DNA from: Melioribacteraceae bacterium
Lineage (GTDB): Bacteria > Bacteroidota > Ignavibacteria > Ignavibacteriales > Melioribacteraceae
NCBI GenBank assembly: GCA_027858595.1
Contig: JAQICK010000260.1
Location: 1 to 21,225, forward strand
DNA: 21,225 nucleotides
Direction of reading: 5' to 3'
Shown: one piece after another, positions 7,139-13,991 of the stretch
Numbering within the stretch: the stretch's first letter is position 1
Layout: each line of letters begins with the position of its first letter
Made by a program: the position numbers and the translations under genes
Notes under the pieces: generated by a model
Database searches by the model: none
The model's input: the letters and a program-made list of their open reading frames with translations, nothing else
Told to the model about the DNA's origin: nothing

Positions 7139-7786
7139 TTGAAAGTTCTCTATTTAACTCTTGTTGTTTTTATTTCTGATCAAGCTTCTAAGCTAGCGGT
7201 TAAAGGTTTTTCCATTCCGTTCATCGATTTTAATTGGGTTGGTATGGACTACGGGCAAAGTATTAATGTAATTGGAACTTTTCTTAGAATTACATTCGTA
7301 GAAAATCCTGGAATGGCTTTTGGACTTGATGTTGGTCCAACACAAAAACTTTTTCTTTCAATTTTTACAATTTTTGCAGCTATTGGAATTCTTTACTATT
7401 TATACAAATCTCGTCATCGTGATTTTGCGCTTAGAATTGGTCTATCATTAATTCTTGCTGGTGCTCTAGGAAATATGATTGACCGAACATTTTACGGAAT
7501 AATTTATAACTACGCACCACTTATGTATGGTCATGTAGTAGATTTTATCCAAGTTGAGTTTTGGGATTTTTCACTATTTGGGCATACCTATGAAACTTGG
7601 CCAATTTTTAATATAGCAGACTCAGCCGTAACTGTTGGAGTTGCAGTGATACTTCTTTTTCATAAAGAGAGTGCAACAGAAGAAGAAAGTATAGAAGATA
7701 ATGATGACACGAATTCCAATAAAGACGAAAGTATTAACAGTGTAGAAAATGGCGAAGATAATAACAGAGAAGAAGTTTCAGTTTGA
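7139..7786 (+). CDS. lspA: Lipoprotein signal peptidase (signal peptidase II)
   Basis: Inner-membrane aspartic peptidase that removes signal peptides from diacylglyceryl-modified prolipoproteins. The two catalytic aspartates are visible as D115 in GALGNMIDR and D161 in FNIADSAVTVG; VENPGMAFG (54-62) is the conserved loop. Four hydrophobic segments fit the family (about 2-20, 70-88, 97-115 and 157-175). It starts at TTG 7139 after TAGG; no better ATG exists before the first conserved region. It is longer than usual (215 aa, against about 160-180): residues after about 177 form an acidic low-complexity tail (EEESIEDNDD, EDNNREE) with no family counterpart known to me, and the last 38 nt overlap the rluD start in another frame. 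Location after traR/dksA and before rluD matches the classical cluster. Confidence 0.95.
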   Translation: MKVLYLTLVVFISDQASKLAVKGFSIPFIDFNWVGMDYGQSINVIGTFLRITFVENPGMAFGLDVGPTQKLFLSIFTIFAAIGILYYLYKSRHRDFALRIGLSLILAGALGNMIDRTFYGIIYNYAPLMYGHVVDFIQVEFWDFSLFGHTYETWPIFNIADSAVTVGVAVILLFHKESATEEESIEDNDDTNSNKDESINSVENGEDNNREEVSV

Positions 7787-8729
7787 AATTACTGAAGGAC
7801 AAAGTAAAGAACGCTTAGATGTTTATCTTACCAACATCATGGAAAATGCTACTCGCTCCAAAATTCAACAACTCATTAAAGCTAAGTTAGTTCTTGTTAA
7901 TGGAAAGATTAAGAAATCTAATTACCAAGTTCTTCCTAACGATATTTTGGATTTAACAATACCAGTAACTCCACGTCCCGATACAATTGAACCAGAAGAT
8001 ATTCCATTAGACATTGTTTACGAAGATGAATACTTACTTGTTGTAAACAAGCCTGCAGGCATGGTTGTTCATCCAGCACTTGGTAATTGGACAGGCACAA
8101 TGGTTCACGCCCTTTTGCATCACACACAAAATTTAAGTGAATCTAGCAACGAAGATAGGCCAGGAATTGTCCATAGAATAGATAAAGATACAAGTGGCTT
8201 ACTTCTAGTCGCCAAAGACCCTTGGATCCTCTCAGAGCTTGCAAAACAGTTCTCCGATAGAACTACTGAGCGTGAGTATTGGGCAATTTGTTGGGGTAAG
8301 TTCAAGGATCAAGAGGGCGATATTATTGGAAATCTTACTAGAAGTAAAAACGATAGAAAATTATATACTGTTAGTGATACCGAAGGCAAATATGCTGAGA
8401 CACATTACAGTGTAATTGAAGAATTTGAATTTGCTTCGTTGATAAAACTTAAATTAAAAACTGGTAGAACTCACCAAATTAGAGTTCATTTGAAACATGT
8501 GAATCATCCAATATTTGGGGACCATGTTTATAATGGAAGAACAATTCAATATGGAAGCACGTTGCCAAAAATTAAACAACGAGTTGAACATTTATTAGCA
8601 ACTATAAATAGGCAAGCACTTCACGCAAAAACACTTGGATTTATACATCCTAAAACAAAAGATAAATTAGTATTCAATTCAGAATTACCTAATGATATGA
8701 AAGAGTTAATTGAAAAATTAAAAAATTGA
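7749..8729 (+). CDS. rluD: RluD-type 23S rRNA pseudouridine synthase (RluA family)
   Basis: Makes pseudouridine in 23S rRNA (sites in helix 69 for RluD proper). 326 aa, standard length. It has an N-terminal S4 RNA-binding domain (about 20-72: ERLDVYLTNI, then NGKIKKSNYQVLPND), then the RluA catalytic domain with the motif VHRIDKDTSGLLLVAKD containing catalytic D145, and downstream KLKTGRTHQIRVHL and HALHAKT-like (ALHAKTLGFIHP) signatures. The ATG at 7749 overlaps lspA by 38 nt; the next in-frame ATG would remove part of the S4 domain, so 7749 is preferred. It is the last gene of the plus-strand cluster and ends against a convergent minus-strand operon. RluD versus RluB/C specificity cannot be fixed by eye, but synteny with Firmicute ylyB supports this label. 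Confidence 0.93.
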   Translation: MAKIITEKKFQFEITEGQSKERLDVYLTNIMENATRSKIQQLIKAKLVLVNGKIKKSNYQVLPNDILDLTIPVTPRPDTIEPEDIPLDIVYEDEYLLVVNKPAGMVVHPALGNWTGTMVHALLHHTQNLSESSNEDRPGIVHRIDKDTSGLLLVAKDPWILSELAKQFSDRTTEREYWAICWGKFKDQEGDIIGNLTRSKNDRKLYTVSDTEGKYAETHYSVIEEFEFASLIKLKLKTGRTHQIRVHLKHVNHPIFGDHVYNGRTIQYGSTLPKIKQRVEHLLATINRQALHAKTLGFIHPKTKDKLVFNSELPNDMKELIEKLKN

Positions 8730-8752
8730 ATTAAGAATATTAGATCTTAATT
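8729..8752. terminator. Weak hairpin between convergent genes
   Basis: Perfect 8-bp inverted repeat AATTAAGA/TCTTAATT (8729-8736 and 8745-8752) with an 8-nt loop, touching the stops of rluD and the convergent 8752-9195 gene. It is AT-rich and lacks a U-run on either side, so terminator function is uncertain. Confidence 0.3.
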
Positions 8753-9195
8753 TAAGGTTTCTCAGTTCTAGGGCTTTTTGTTTTCACTTTGCTCTTTGGG
8801 ATATTATTCTGATTTGATATACTAACTGCAGCAATTCCAATTGCTCCCATAAGTTGTGCTATTCCTAAATACTTTGCAAATACACCATACTTCTTTTTTG
8901 CTTCCCAATTGTTTGCCAGCTGAAATTGATTTAACATTTCATCTGGCTGAGTTATACTTAACCCAGAGTTCATTTGTGAATTTGTATATAGTGAATATAA
9001 CGATTGATGATTTGAGCGTGCTGAGTTTGTTGAATATATTAACAAAGGTGAATTAAGAACAGTCCAATCAGTTTTGAGTGAATTAAGTTTTGTTATATCA
9101 AATTGCTCGTTCTCACTGTGGATACTATCTTTTTCTGTTTGTGCAAAAATAGATGTAGCAATAATTAAAACCAATATTATAGATAATTTATTCAT
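8752..9195 (-). CDS. Small exported protein of unknown function
   Basis: 147 aa from the ATG at 9195, which gives a clean signal peptide (MNKLSIILVLIIATSIFAQ, cleavage likely after SIFA or FAQ). A TTG at 9207 overlapping the upstream stop as TTGA would add four residues and is possible. The mature part is polar, Asn/Ser/Gln-rich (STNSARSNHQSLYSLYTNSQ), with a second hydrophobic stretch (about 118-135, LGIAQLMGAIGIAAVSIS) and a basic C-terminus; it could be periplasmic with a C-terminal membrane segment. I recognise no family. It is the third gene of the eamA-transglycosylase operon and virtually abuts the transglycosylase stop, so an envelope role is likely. Confidence 0.7.
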   Translation of the reverse strand: MNKLSIILVLIIATSIFAQTEKDSIHSENEQFDITKLNSLKTDWTVLNSPLLIYSTNSARSNHQSLYSLYTNSQMNSGLSITQPDEMLNQFQLANNWEAKKKYGVFAKYLGIAQLMGAIGIAAVSISNQNNIPKSKVKTKSPRTEKP

Positions 9196-9203
9196 TAAAA
9201 ATT

Positions 9204-10148
9204 TCAATCTGGAATGACATAAAATGTGCCTTCTTTTGGTAAAGTAACAAAATACCTTTTTCCACTTTTATTTGTCAAATAATTATCACGTAACCAGGGA
9301 TTAAATAGTTTTAAAGTTTTGTAATTAAGACCACGAAGTTTTGCGTAATCAGCTAGATGAGCAACTGATGTATCTAGCTTTACTTTATAAGTTGAGTATG
9401 GTTGGTATAGTTGATCTTCCTTAATATCAAAGCCATAATAATTTGGATTTTCCATAACGTATTTAAAAGCTATAATTCTTGGGATATATCTATTTGTTTC
9501 TTCATTTAAAACTAAATTATAATAATTAGTTGTCTTTTGTCTTTTTAGCTGATTTAGAACTCCAGCACGTCCCATATTATAAGAGGCTGCGGCAAGTGTC
9601 CAATTTCCAAATTTTTCTTTTGCCCCAAGTAGATAATTGCAAGCTGCATAAGTTGATTTCTCAATATTATATCTTTCATCAACTTCTTTATTAATGATTA
9701 AACCATGTTTCCGTCCAGCATCTTTCATAAACTGCCAAAAACCAGTTGCACCAGCAGGAGAAATAACGTCATCTAATCCACTCTCAGCGAGTGCAAGATA
9801 TTTCAAATCGTCTGGAACATTTTTTTCTTTTAATATCCTTTCTATCATTGGAAACCACCGATTTATTCTTTTTAAATAAAGAACAGAAGCTGAATGATAA
9901 TAGGTCTGAACTATAAATTCACGTTCTAATCTTTCACGAACATCAATGTTTTCAAGGGGAACCGGTTCTCCACAGAAATCCATTTGCTCTGGGACAAAAG
10001 GAGAAATCACTTTATAATTGTGCGGAAATGGTTTATTGCTATTCTGCGATACAAAACTGTTAGGAGAATCGAAGCTGAAAACAAAAAAGAGAGTTATAGA
10101 TAGTGCAATTCCGATTAAAGAAAGTTTAATTTTATTTTTTTTATACAT
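9204..10148 (-). CDS. Membrane-bound lytic transglycosylase, SLT/MltD-like
   Basis: Cleaves peptidoglycan glycan strands to 1,6-anhydro products in the periplasm. 314 aa: N-terminal hydrophobic anchor or signal (residues 9-26), then an alpha-helical lead-in, then a family 1 lysozyme-like SLT domain with catalytic E122 in LALAESGL, and PAGATGFWQFMKDAG (131-145), NYLLGAKEKFGNWTLAAASYNMG and an RYIPRIIAFKYV segment as in MltD/Slt enzymes. The C-terminal 60 residues (AHLADYAKLRGLNYKTLKLFNPWL... YFVTLP) look like a degenerate LysM-type or MltD-associated module. The start at 10148 overlaps the EamA stop by one base (TAATG), so it is translationally coupled to that transporter. Exact transglycosylase class (MltD or other) is uncertain. 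Confidence 0.92.
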   Translation of the reverse strand: MYKKNKIKLSLIGIALSITLFFVFSFDSPNSFVSQNSNKPFPHNYKVISPFVPEQMDFCGEPVPLENIDVRERLEREFIVQTYYHSASVLYLKRINRWFPMIERILKEKNVPDDLKYLALAESGLDDVISPAGATGFWQFMKDAGRKHGLIINKEVDERYNIEKSTYAACNYLLGAKEKFGNWTLAAASYNMGRAGVLNQLKRQKTTNYYNLVLNEETNRYIPRIIAFKYVMENPNYYGFDIKEDQLYQPYSTYKVKLDTSVAHLADYAKLRGLNYKTLKLFNPWLRDNYLTNKSGKRYFVTLPKEGTFYVIPD

Positions 10149-11020
10149 TACAAGTCTTCGGTTTGTGATGAATGTTTTTTTATCTGATGTTCATTAATAA
10201 CTAAAGCAAACGTAACAATCAAGCCACCCAGTAATAAATTCCAAAAATTTGCTTTTTCTGAGAAGAAAAAGATTGAAACTACAATTCCTAAAGGAATTTT
10301 TAAATTGTTGAATATTGCAAGAGAACCAGTATTGGTAAGTTTTGCACCATAGTTCCAAAGGAAAAAACCTAGACCCGACGCAATAATACCTAAATACAAT
10401 AAAGTAAAAATTTCATTTTTATTAACAGCAAGTGCTGAATACTCAGTAGTGAAAAGGGTGAAAAGAAATGCCGTTAGAAATCCGCCCAAAAACAATATTG
10501 CAAAAATATTTTTGTCCTTAATTCCAGGGCTTCTTGACATTATGTTTTTATAATAAACTTGTCCAAACGCGAAAGAAATATTTGAAACTTGCATAAGTAA
10601 AAATCCAACAATTATTTCTGTAGTTGTAATTTCATCCCATACAACAATTGCAGTTCCTATAAGTGAAATAAATGAAGTAAAATAGAAAAATGGATGAATT
10701 TTATTTTCGATGAAATCATTTATTATAACAACATAAATTGGAGTGAAAATAGTAAATAATATAATTTCGTATGCTTTAAGAAATTGAAATGCAAAGATGT
10801 AACTTATATACATTATCCCATATTGGATAGAGCCTATGAGGAGTAGGGAGGAAATAAATTTTAATTCAAGATTTTTAATCTTTAGAAATGGGATGAAAAC
10901 CAGAAACGAAATAAGTAACCGTGCAAATGAAACAAAATTAGAATCAAGTCCAACCAAATTGCCCTTGATTAAACCAAAGGAAAAAGCCCATATAAGCGAT
11001 ACAGTTAGTAGATAAATCAT
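10148..11020 (-). CDS. EamA/DMT-superfamily inner-membrane transporter
   Basis: 290 aa with about ten hydrophobic helices arranged as two EamA repeats (roughly 1-130 and 135-280), typical of the 10-TMS drug/metabolite exporter family (RhaT/YdcZ/PecM-like). Characteristic features include the N-terminal LLTVSLIWAFSFGLIKG, ASGLGFFLWNYGAKLTNTGSLAIFNNLKIPLGIVVS in repeat two, and a polar C-terminal tail. Substrate cannot be told from sequence. First gene of the minus-strand operon with the transglycosylase and the small exported protein, divergent from cysS across a 94-bp gap that must hold both promoters. Confidence 0.88.
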   Translation of the reverse strand: MIYLLTVSLIWAFSFGLIKGNLVGLDSNFVSFARLLISFLVFIPFLKIKNLELKFISSLLLIGSIQYGIMYISYIFAFQFLKAYEIILFTIFTPIYVVIINDFIENKIHPFFYFTSFISLIGTAIVVWDEITTTEIIVGFLLMQVSNISFAFGQVYYKNIMSRSPGIKDKNIFAILFLGGFLTAFLFTLFTTEYSALAVNKNEIFTLLYLGIIASGLGFFLWNYGAKLTNTGSLAIFNNLKIPLGIVVSIFFFSEKANFWNLLLGGLIVTFALVINEHQIKKHSSQTEDL

Positions 11021-11105
11021 ATTGTCTTATTACTTTTAAAATGAATACTCAAAATAACAAAATTGAAAATAGAATCCCATATAGTTAAGTTTACTATTCA
11101 ATTTT

Positions 11106-11109
11106 GGAG
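11106..11109 (+). promoter_or_regulatory. Ribosome binding site of cysS
   Basis: GGAG 5 nt before the cysS ATG at 11115, in the 94-bp divergent eamA/cysS gap. I see no T-box structure here. A weak plus-strand promoter candidate is TTGTCT (11022-11027) with AATACT 16 nt later. Confidence 0.5.
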
Positions 11110-11114
11110 AAATA

Positions 11115-12515
11115 ATGTTAGTCTATAATACACTTACAAGAAAAAAAGAAGAATTCAAACCTATAAATCCGCCAAACGTTTCAATGTATGTTTGTGGACC
11201 AACAATTTATGATTACTTCCACATTGGTAATGGACGCACATTTGTAATGAGTGATATTATTCGCAGATACCTTATCTATAAAGGGTATGACGTAAAATTT
11301 GTGATGAACCTGACTGATGTTGACGATAAAATTATTAGAAAGGCAAATGAAGAAAACATTACATCGGCGGAATTAACTGAACGATATGAAGCTGCATTTA
11401 TGGATGACATTAAAAAATTCAAAATGAAACCAGCTGATGTTTATCCTAAAGCAACTAATCACATGCAGGAAATTGAAAATATTATTGAAAAGCTTGAGAA
11501 TAAAGGAATTGCATACAATGTTGATGGAAATGTGTTTTATAACGTTGGAAAATTTGAAAGCTATGGAAAGCTAAGTGGAAAAAACACAGATGATCTTGAA
11601 GTTGGTGCTAGAATTGAGATTAACCAAGAAAAGCAAAATCCTTTAGACTTTTCAGTTTGGAAAAAAGCGAAATCAGGAGAGCCATACTGGGAAAGCAAAT
11701 GGGGTGATGGTCGTCCAGGTTGGCATATAGAATGTTCTGCAATGAGCATGAAACATCTTGGTGAAACAATTGATATTCATGCTGGCGGAAACGATTTAAT
11801 ATTCCCTCATCACGAAAATGAAATTGCACAAAGTGAAGCTGCAACGGGAAAAGAATTTGCTCACTATTGGATGCACTTTGGATTCCTGAATATTGATAAA
11901 CAAAAAATGTCTAAGTCGCTTGGAAACTTTTTTACAGCACGAGATATTCTAAATCAATATCCAGCTGAAGCATTGCGGCTTCTGTTTGTACAATCGCATT
12001 ACCGAAGTCCTTTAAATTTCAGTAGAGAATTAATTGAATCTGCCCAAAAGGGAACTGAGAAATTAAATAATCTCATTCGGTTGTTACTAAAAGGAATTGA
12101 TAAAGTTGATGGGAGTGAAGTAGAGGTTGATTATGAAAATAAATACAAACTCTTTACTGAAGCTATGGATGATGACTTTAATTCAGCGAAGGCGACTTCT
12201 GTTATTTTTGATTTTGTTCGCGAAGCAAATAAATTGATTGTTGAAAACAAAAACTTAAACTCTGAATTTTATCAGAAAGCTGTTACATTTTTAAGAGCAA
12301 CTGCAGAAGATGTTCTTGGAATAATTGATTTTAATGAATTTAATATAGATGATGCTAATACTGACGATTCTTGGATTTTAGAAGAAATTGAAAAACGAAA
12401 TAAAGCAAAGTATGATAGAAATTGGAAGCTAGCTGATGAGATTCGTAATTCCCTTGCGGATAAGGGGTTTATACTTGAAGATAGTAAGAACGGAACAAGT
12501 TATAAAATGAAGTAG
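11115..12515 (+). CDS. cysS: Cysteinyl-tRNA synthetase
   Basis: Class I synthetase that charges tRNA-Cys; 466 aa, close to the E. coli length. It carries the HIGN form of the first signature (residues 36-39; HIGN is common in CysRS) and KMSKS at 264-268. Zinc ligands that recognise cysteine thiolate are all present: C27 (VCGPTIYD), C207 (WHIECSAM), H232 and E236 (FPHHENEIAQSE), each offset consistently from the E. coli positions. The C-terminal DALR helical bundle follows (about 310-400: EAMDDDFNSAKA...), then an anticodon-binding tail with RNKAKYDRNWKLADEIRNSLADKG. Monocistronic by appearance, divergent from eamA, and followed by a repeat-containing intergenic region. Confidence 0.97.
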   Translation: MLVYNTLTRKKEEFKPINPPNVSMYVCGPTIYDYFHIGNGRTFVMSDIIRRYLIYKGYDVKFVMNLTDVDDKIIRKANEENITSAELTERYEAAFMDDIKKFKMKPADVYPKATNHMQEIENIIEKLENKGIAYNVDGNVFYNVGKFESYGKLSGKNTDDLEVGARIEINQEKQNPLDFSVWKKAKSGEPYWESKWGDGRPGWHIECSAMSMKHLGETIDIHAGGNDLIFPHHENEIAQSEAATGKEFAHYWMHFGFLNIDKQKMSKSLGNFFTARDILNQYPAEALRLLFVQSHYRSPLNFSRELIESAQKGTEKLNNLIRLLLKGIDKVDGSEVEVDYENKYKLFTEAMDDDFNSAKATSVIFDFVREANKLIVENKNLNSEFYQKAVTFLRATAEDVLGIIDFNEFNIDDANTDDSWILEEIEKRNKAKYDRNWKLADEIRNSLADKGFILEDSKNGTSYKMK

Positions 12516-12537
12516 CGAATGTTTTTTTATAAACGGT

Positions 12538-12649
12538 TGTCTTTGCGATGAGTGCTTTTTACGAAGAAGCAATCTGCAACAATTCTAATGACTTTGGAAG
12601 TTATATAGTTTGAAAGATTGCTTCGCAGAAGATGCTCGCAATGACGAGC
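12538..12649. repeat. Degenerate inverted-repeat element (GTCATTGCGAG...GAAGCAATCT type)
   Basis: An imperfect palindrome fills the cysS-12687 gap. Inner arms GAAGCAATCT (12566-12575) and AGATTGCTTC (12615-12624) are a perfect 10-bp inverted repeat; outer arms GTCTTTGCGATGAG (about 12539-12552) and CTCGCAATGACGAGC (12635-12649) pair imperfectly. The sequence matches the common intergenic repeat CGTCATTGCGAG...GAAGCAATCT found in many Bacteroidota, Chlorobi-related and proteobacterial genomes, here diverged. It may be a MITE or REP-like relic or fold as RNA; the left arm looks more decayed than the right. Confidence 0.8.
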
Positions 12650-12686
12650 ATTTATTTACCACATTTTTGACATTTAGCTGGTATAT

Positions 12687-13052
12687 ATGAATCAAACTTT
12701 AATAATAGCACTAGTAATAATAGTTACCGTGAAAATTTTAATTTTTGCTTGGTTTTATTTATTTAATATTTATGAAGTCAAAATTTCAGTAAATCCAAAA
12801 TTATTAAATCTAAATTCAGATTCTCAAATTGAAATAAAAACAATTCCATTAAATTCATTTGGGACTAAAGCTTTGTTGCGAAATATTTCAGCTAAATTTA
12901 AAATTGTTTCTGGAGAGGATTTAATAAAAATTAAACAACAAAAAGAGAATACTATTGTTGTTACTTCTAAAGGGAAAGTGGGTAGTGCCGAAATTTTGGT
13001 TACTCCTTCAATTGGTATGTTTCCATCTAAGATAGAAATTAATATAGAATAA
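12687..13052 (+). CDS. Membrane-anchored protein with beta-rich extracytoplasmic domain, unknown function
   Basis: 121 aa starting at ATG 12687. The N-terminal hydrophobic helix (about 4-28, LIIALVIIVTVKILIFAWFYLF) lacks a signal-peptidase site, so it likely stays as an anchor. Residues 32-121 alternate polar and hydrophobic residues as in beta strands (VKISVNPKLLNL, SQIEIKTIPLN, SAEILVTPSIG, SKIEINIE) and suggest an immunoglobulin-like fold exposed to the periplasm. No family is recognised. It precedes an outer-membrane barrel candidate on the same strand with a 72-bp AT-rich gap, so co-expression is possible but not shown. Confidence 0.7.
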   Translation: MNQTLIIALVIIVTVKILIFAWFYLFNIYEVKISVNPKLLNLNSDSQIEIKTIPLNSFGTKALLRNISAKFKIVSGEDLIKIKQQKENTIVVTSKGKVGSAEILVTPSIGMFPSKIEINIE

Positions 13053-13124
13053 TAATTAGGCATTTTTAATATTTCATTATTTCTAGTATATTTAAGTATT
13101 ATAAAACATATTAATAGTATAATT

Positions 13125-13898
13125 ATGAACCAAACTGTAAAGCTGTTAGTCGTCTTAATATTTTTAACATCCATTCTACTTGCACAGGGTAGTGCCGGAA
13201 CAAATGCAAAATTTGAATATCGCTCACTTATTGATATGCAAACTGCTGGTGTTCTTGAAAAGGGATATGTTGGAGTTGGAATTGATGTAATGCCGCAAGG
13301 AGTAATGATCTCTGCAATTGAAGTTGGTGTTTTTAACAACTTTAGTTTTGGAATTTCTTATGGAGCAGAAAATGTAATTGGTTCTGGAGATGTTAGTTTT
13401 TATCCTTTACCAGGAGTCTATGCAAAGGGACGCATTTTTGATGAAGATGAAATGATGCCAGCTATAGCAATAGGGTTTGATTCACAAGGGAAAGGGGAAT
13501 ACAACGATTCTTTAAATCGTTATCAAATTAAATCTCCTGGTCTTTTTGTTGCAAGTTCCAAAAATTTTGAATTGCTTGGATATCTATCAATTCATGCAAT
13601 GCTTAATTACACTCTTGAAAGAGATGATAATGATAAAGACTTAAATCTTGCAATTGGTGTTGAAAAAACTATTGGTAGTAAAGTCTCTTTATATGCTGAA
13701 TATGATTTTGCTTTGAATGATAATAATCCTCTTTCACTTGGATCTGGTAAAGGATATTTAAACTTTGGCGTGAGGTGGGCAATAGCAGAAGGCTTTACAG
13801 TAGGTTTAGATTTACGAGATGTATTGAGTAACGAAAAAATTAATACTTACAGTGCTGACCGTGCTCTTTTTGTGGAATATATTGCTCCAATATTTTAG
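13125..13898 (+). CDS. Outer-membrane beta-barrel protein, possibly YjbH-like
   Basis: 257 aa with a Sec signal peptide (1-20, LLVVLIFLTSILLAQG). The mature protein is built of amphipathic beta strands with Gly/aromatic turns (VGVGIDVMPQGVMISAIEVGVF, FSFGISYGAEN, LPGVYAKGRIFDEDEMMPAIAIGFDSQGKG, YLNFGVRWAIAEGFTVGLDLRDVL) and ends in IAPIF, a C-terminal phenylalanine typical of BAM substrates. The segment following VGVFNNFSFGISYG and the -MPAIAIG- motif recall YjbH-type/exopolysaccharide-associated outer membrane proteins, but I would not assign this beyond an OM barrel. A strong terminator follows directly. Confidence 0.78.
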   Translation: MNQTVKLLVVLIFLTSILLAQGSAGTNAKFEYRSLIDMQTAGVLEKGYVGVGIDVMPQGVMISAIEVGVFNNFSFGISYGAENVIGSGDVSFYPLPGVYAKGRIFDEDEMMPAIAIGFDSQGKGEYNDSLNRYQIKSPGLFVASSKNFELLGYLSIHAMLNYTLERDDNDKDLNLAIGVEKTIGSKVSLYAEYDFALNDNNPLSLGSGKGYLNFGVRWAIAEGFTVGLDLRDVLSNEKINTYSADRALFVEYIAPIF

Positions 13899-13935
13899 GA
13901 ATATTATCTAAAATTAAACCATCAATTTTAAAAAT

Positions 13936-13974
13936 AAAAAACCAAGAGAACTAAAAATGTTCTCTTGGTTTTTT
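13936..13974. terminator. Strong bidirectional rho-independent terminator
   Basis: Perfect 12-bp stem AACCAAGAGAAC (13940-13951) and GTTCTCTTGGTT (13959-13970) with a 7-nt loop, extended by four A-T pairs on each side. T-runs follow on both strands, so it should end the OM-barrel transcript and, from the other strand, the pepA transcript. It sits between two convergent genes. Confidence 0.92.
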
Positions 13975-13991
13975 TATTTGTGCTAAATACT

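Noticed and set aside
11220..11231. HIGN instead of HIGH in cysteinyl-tRNA synthetase
   Set aside because: HIGN is a common form of the signature in CysRS, and KMSKS and the zinc ligands are intact, so this is not comparable to the GIHH change in IleRS.
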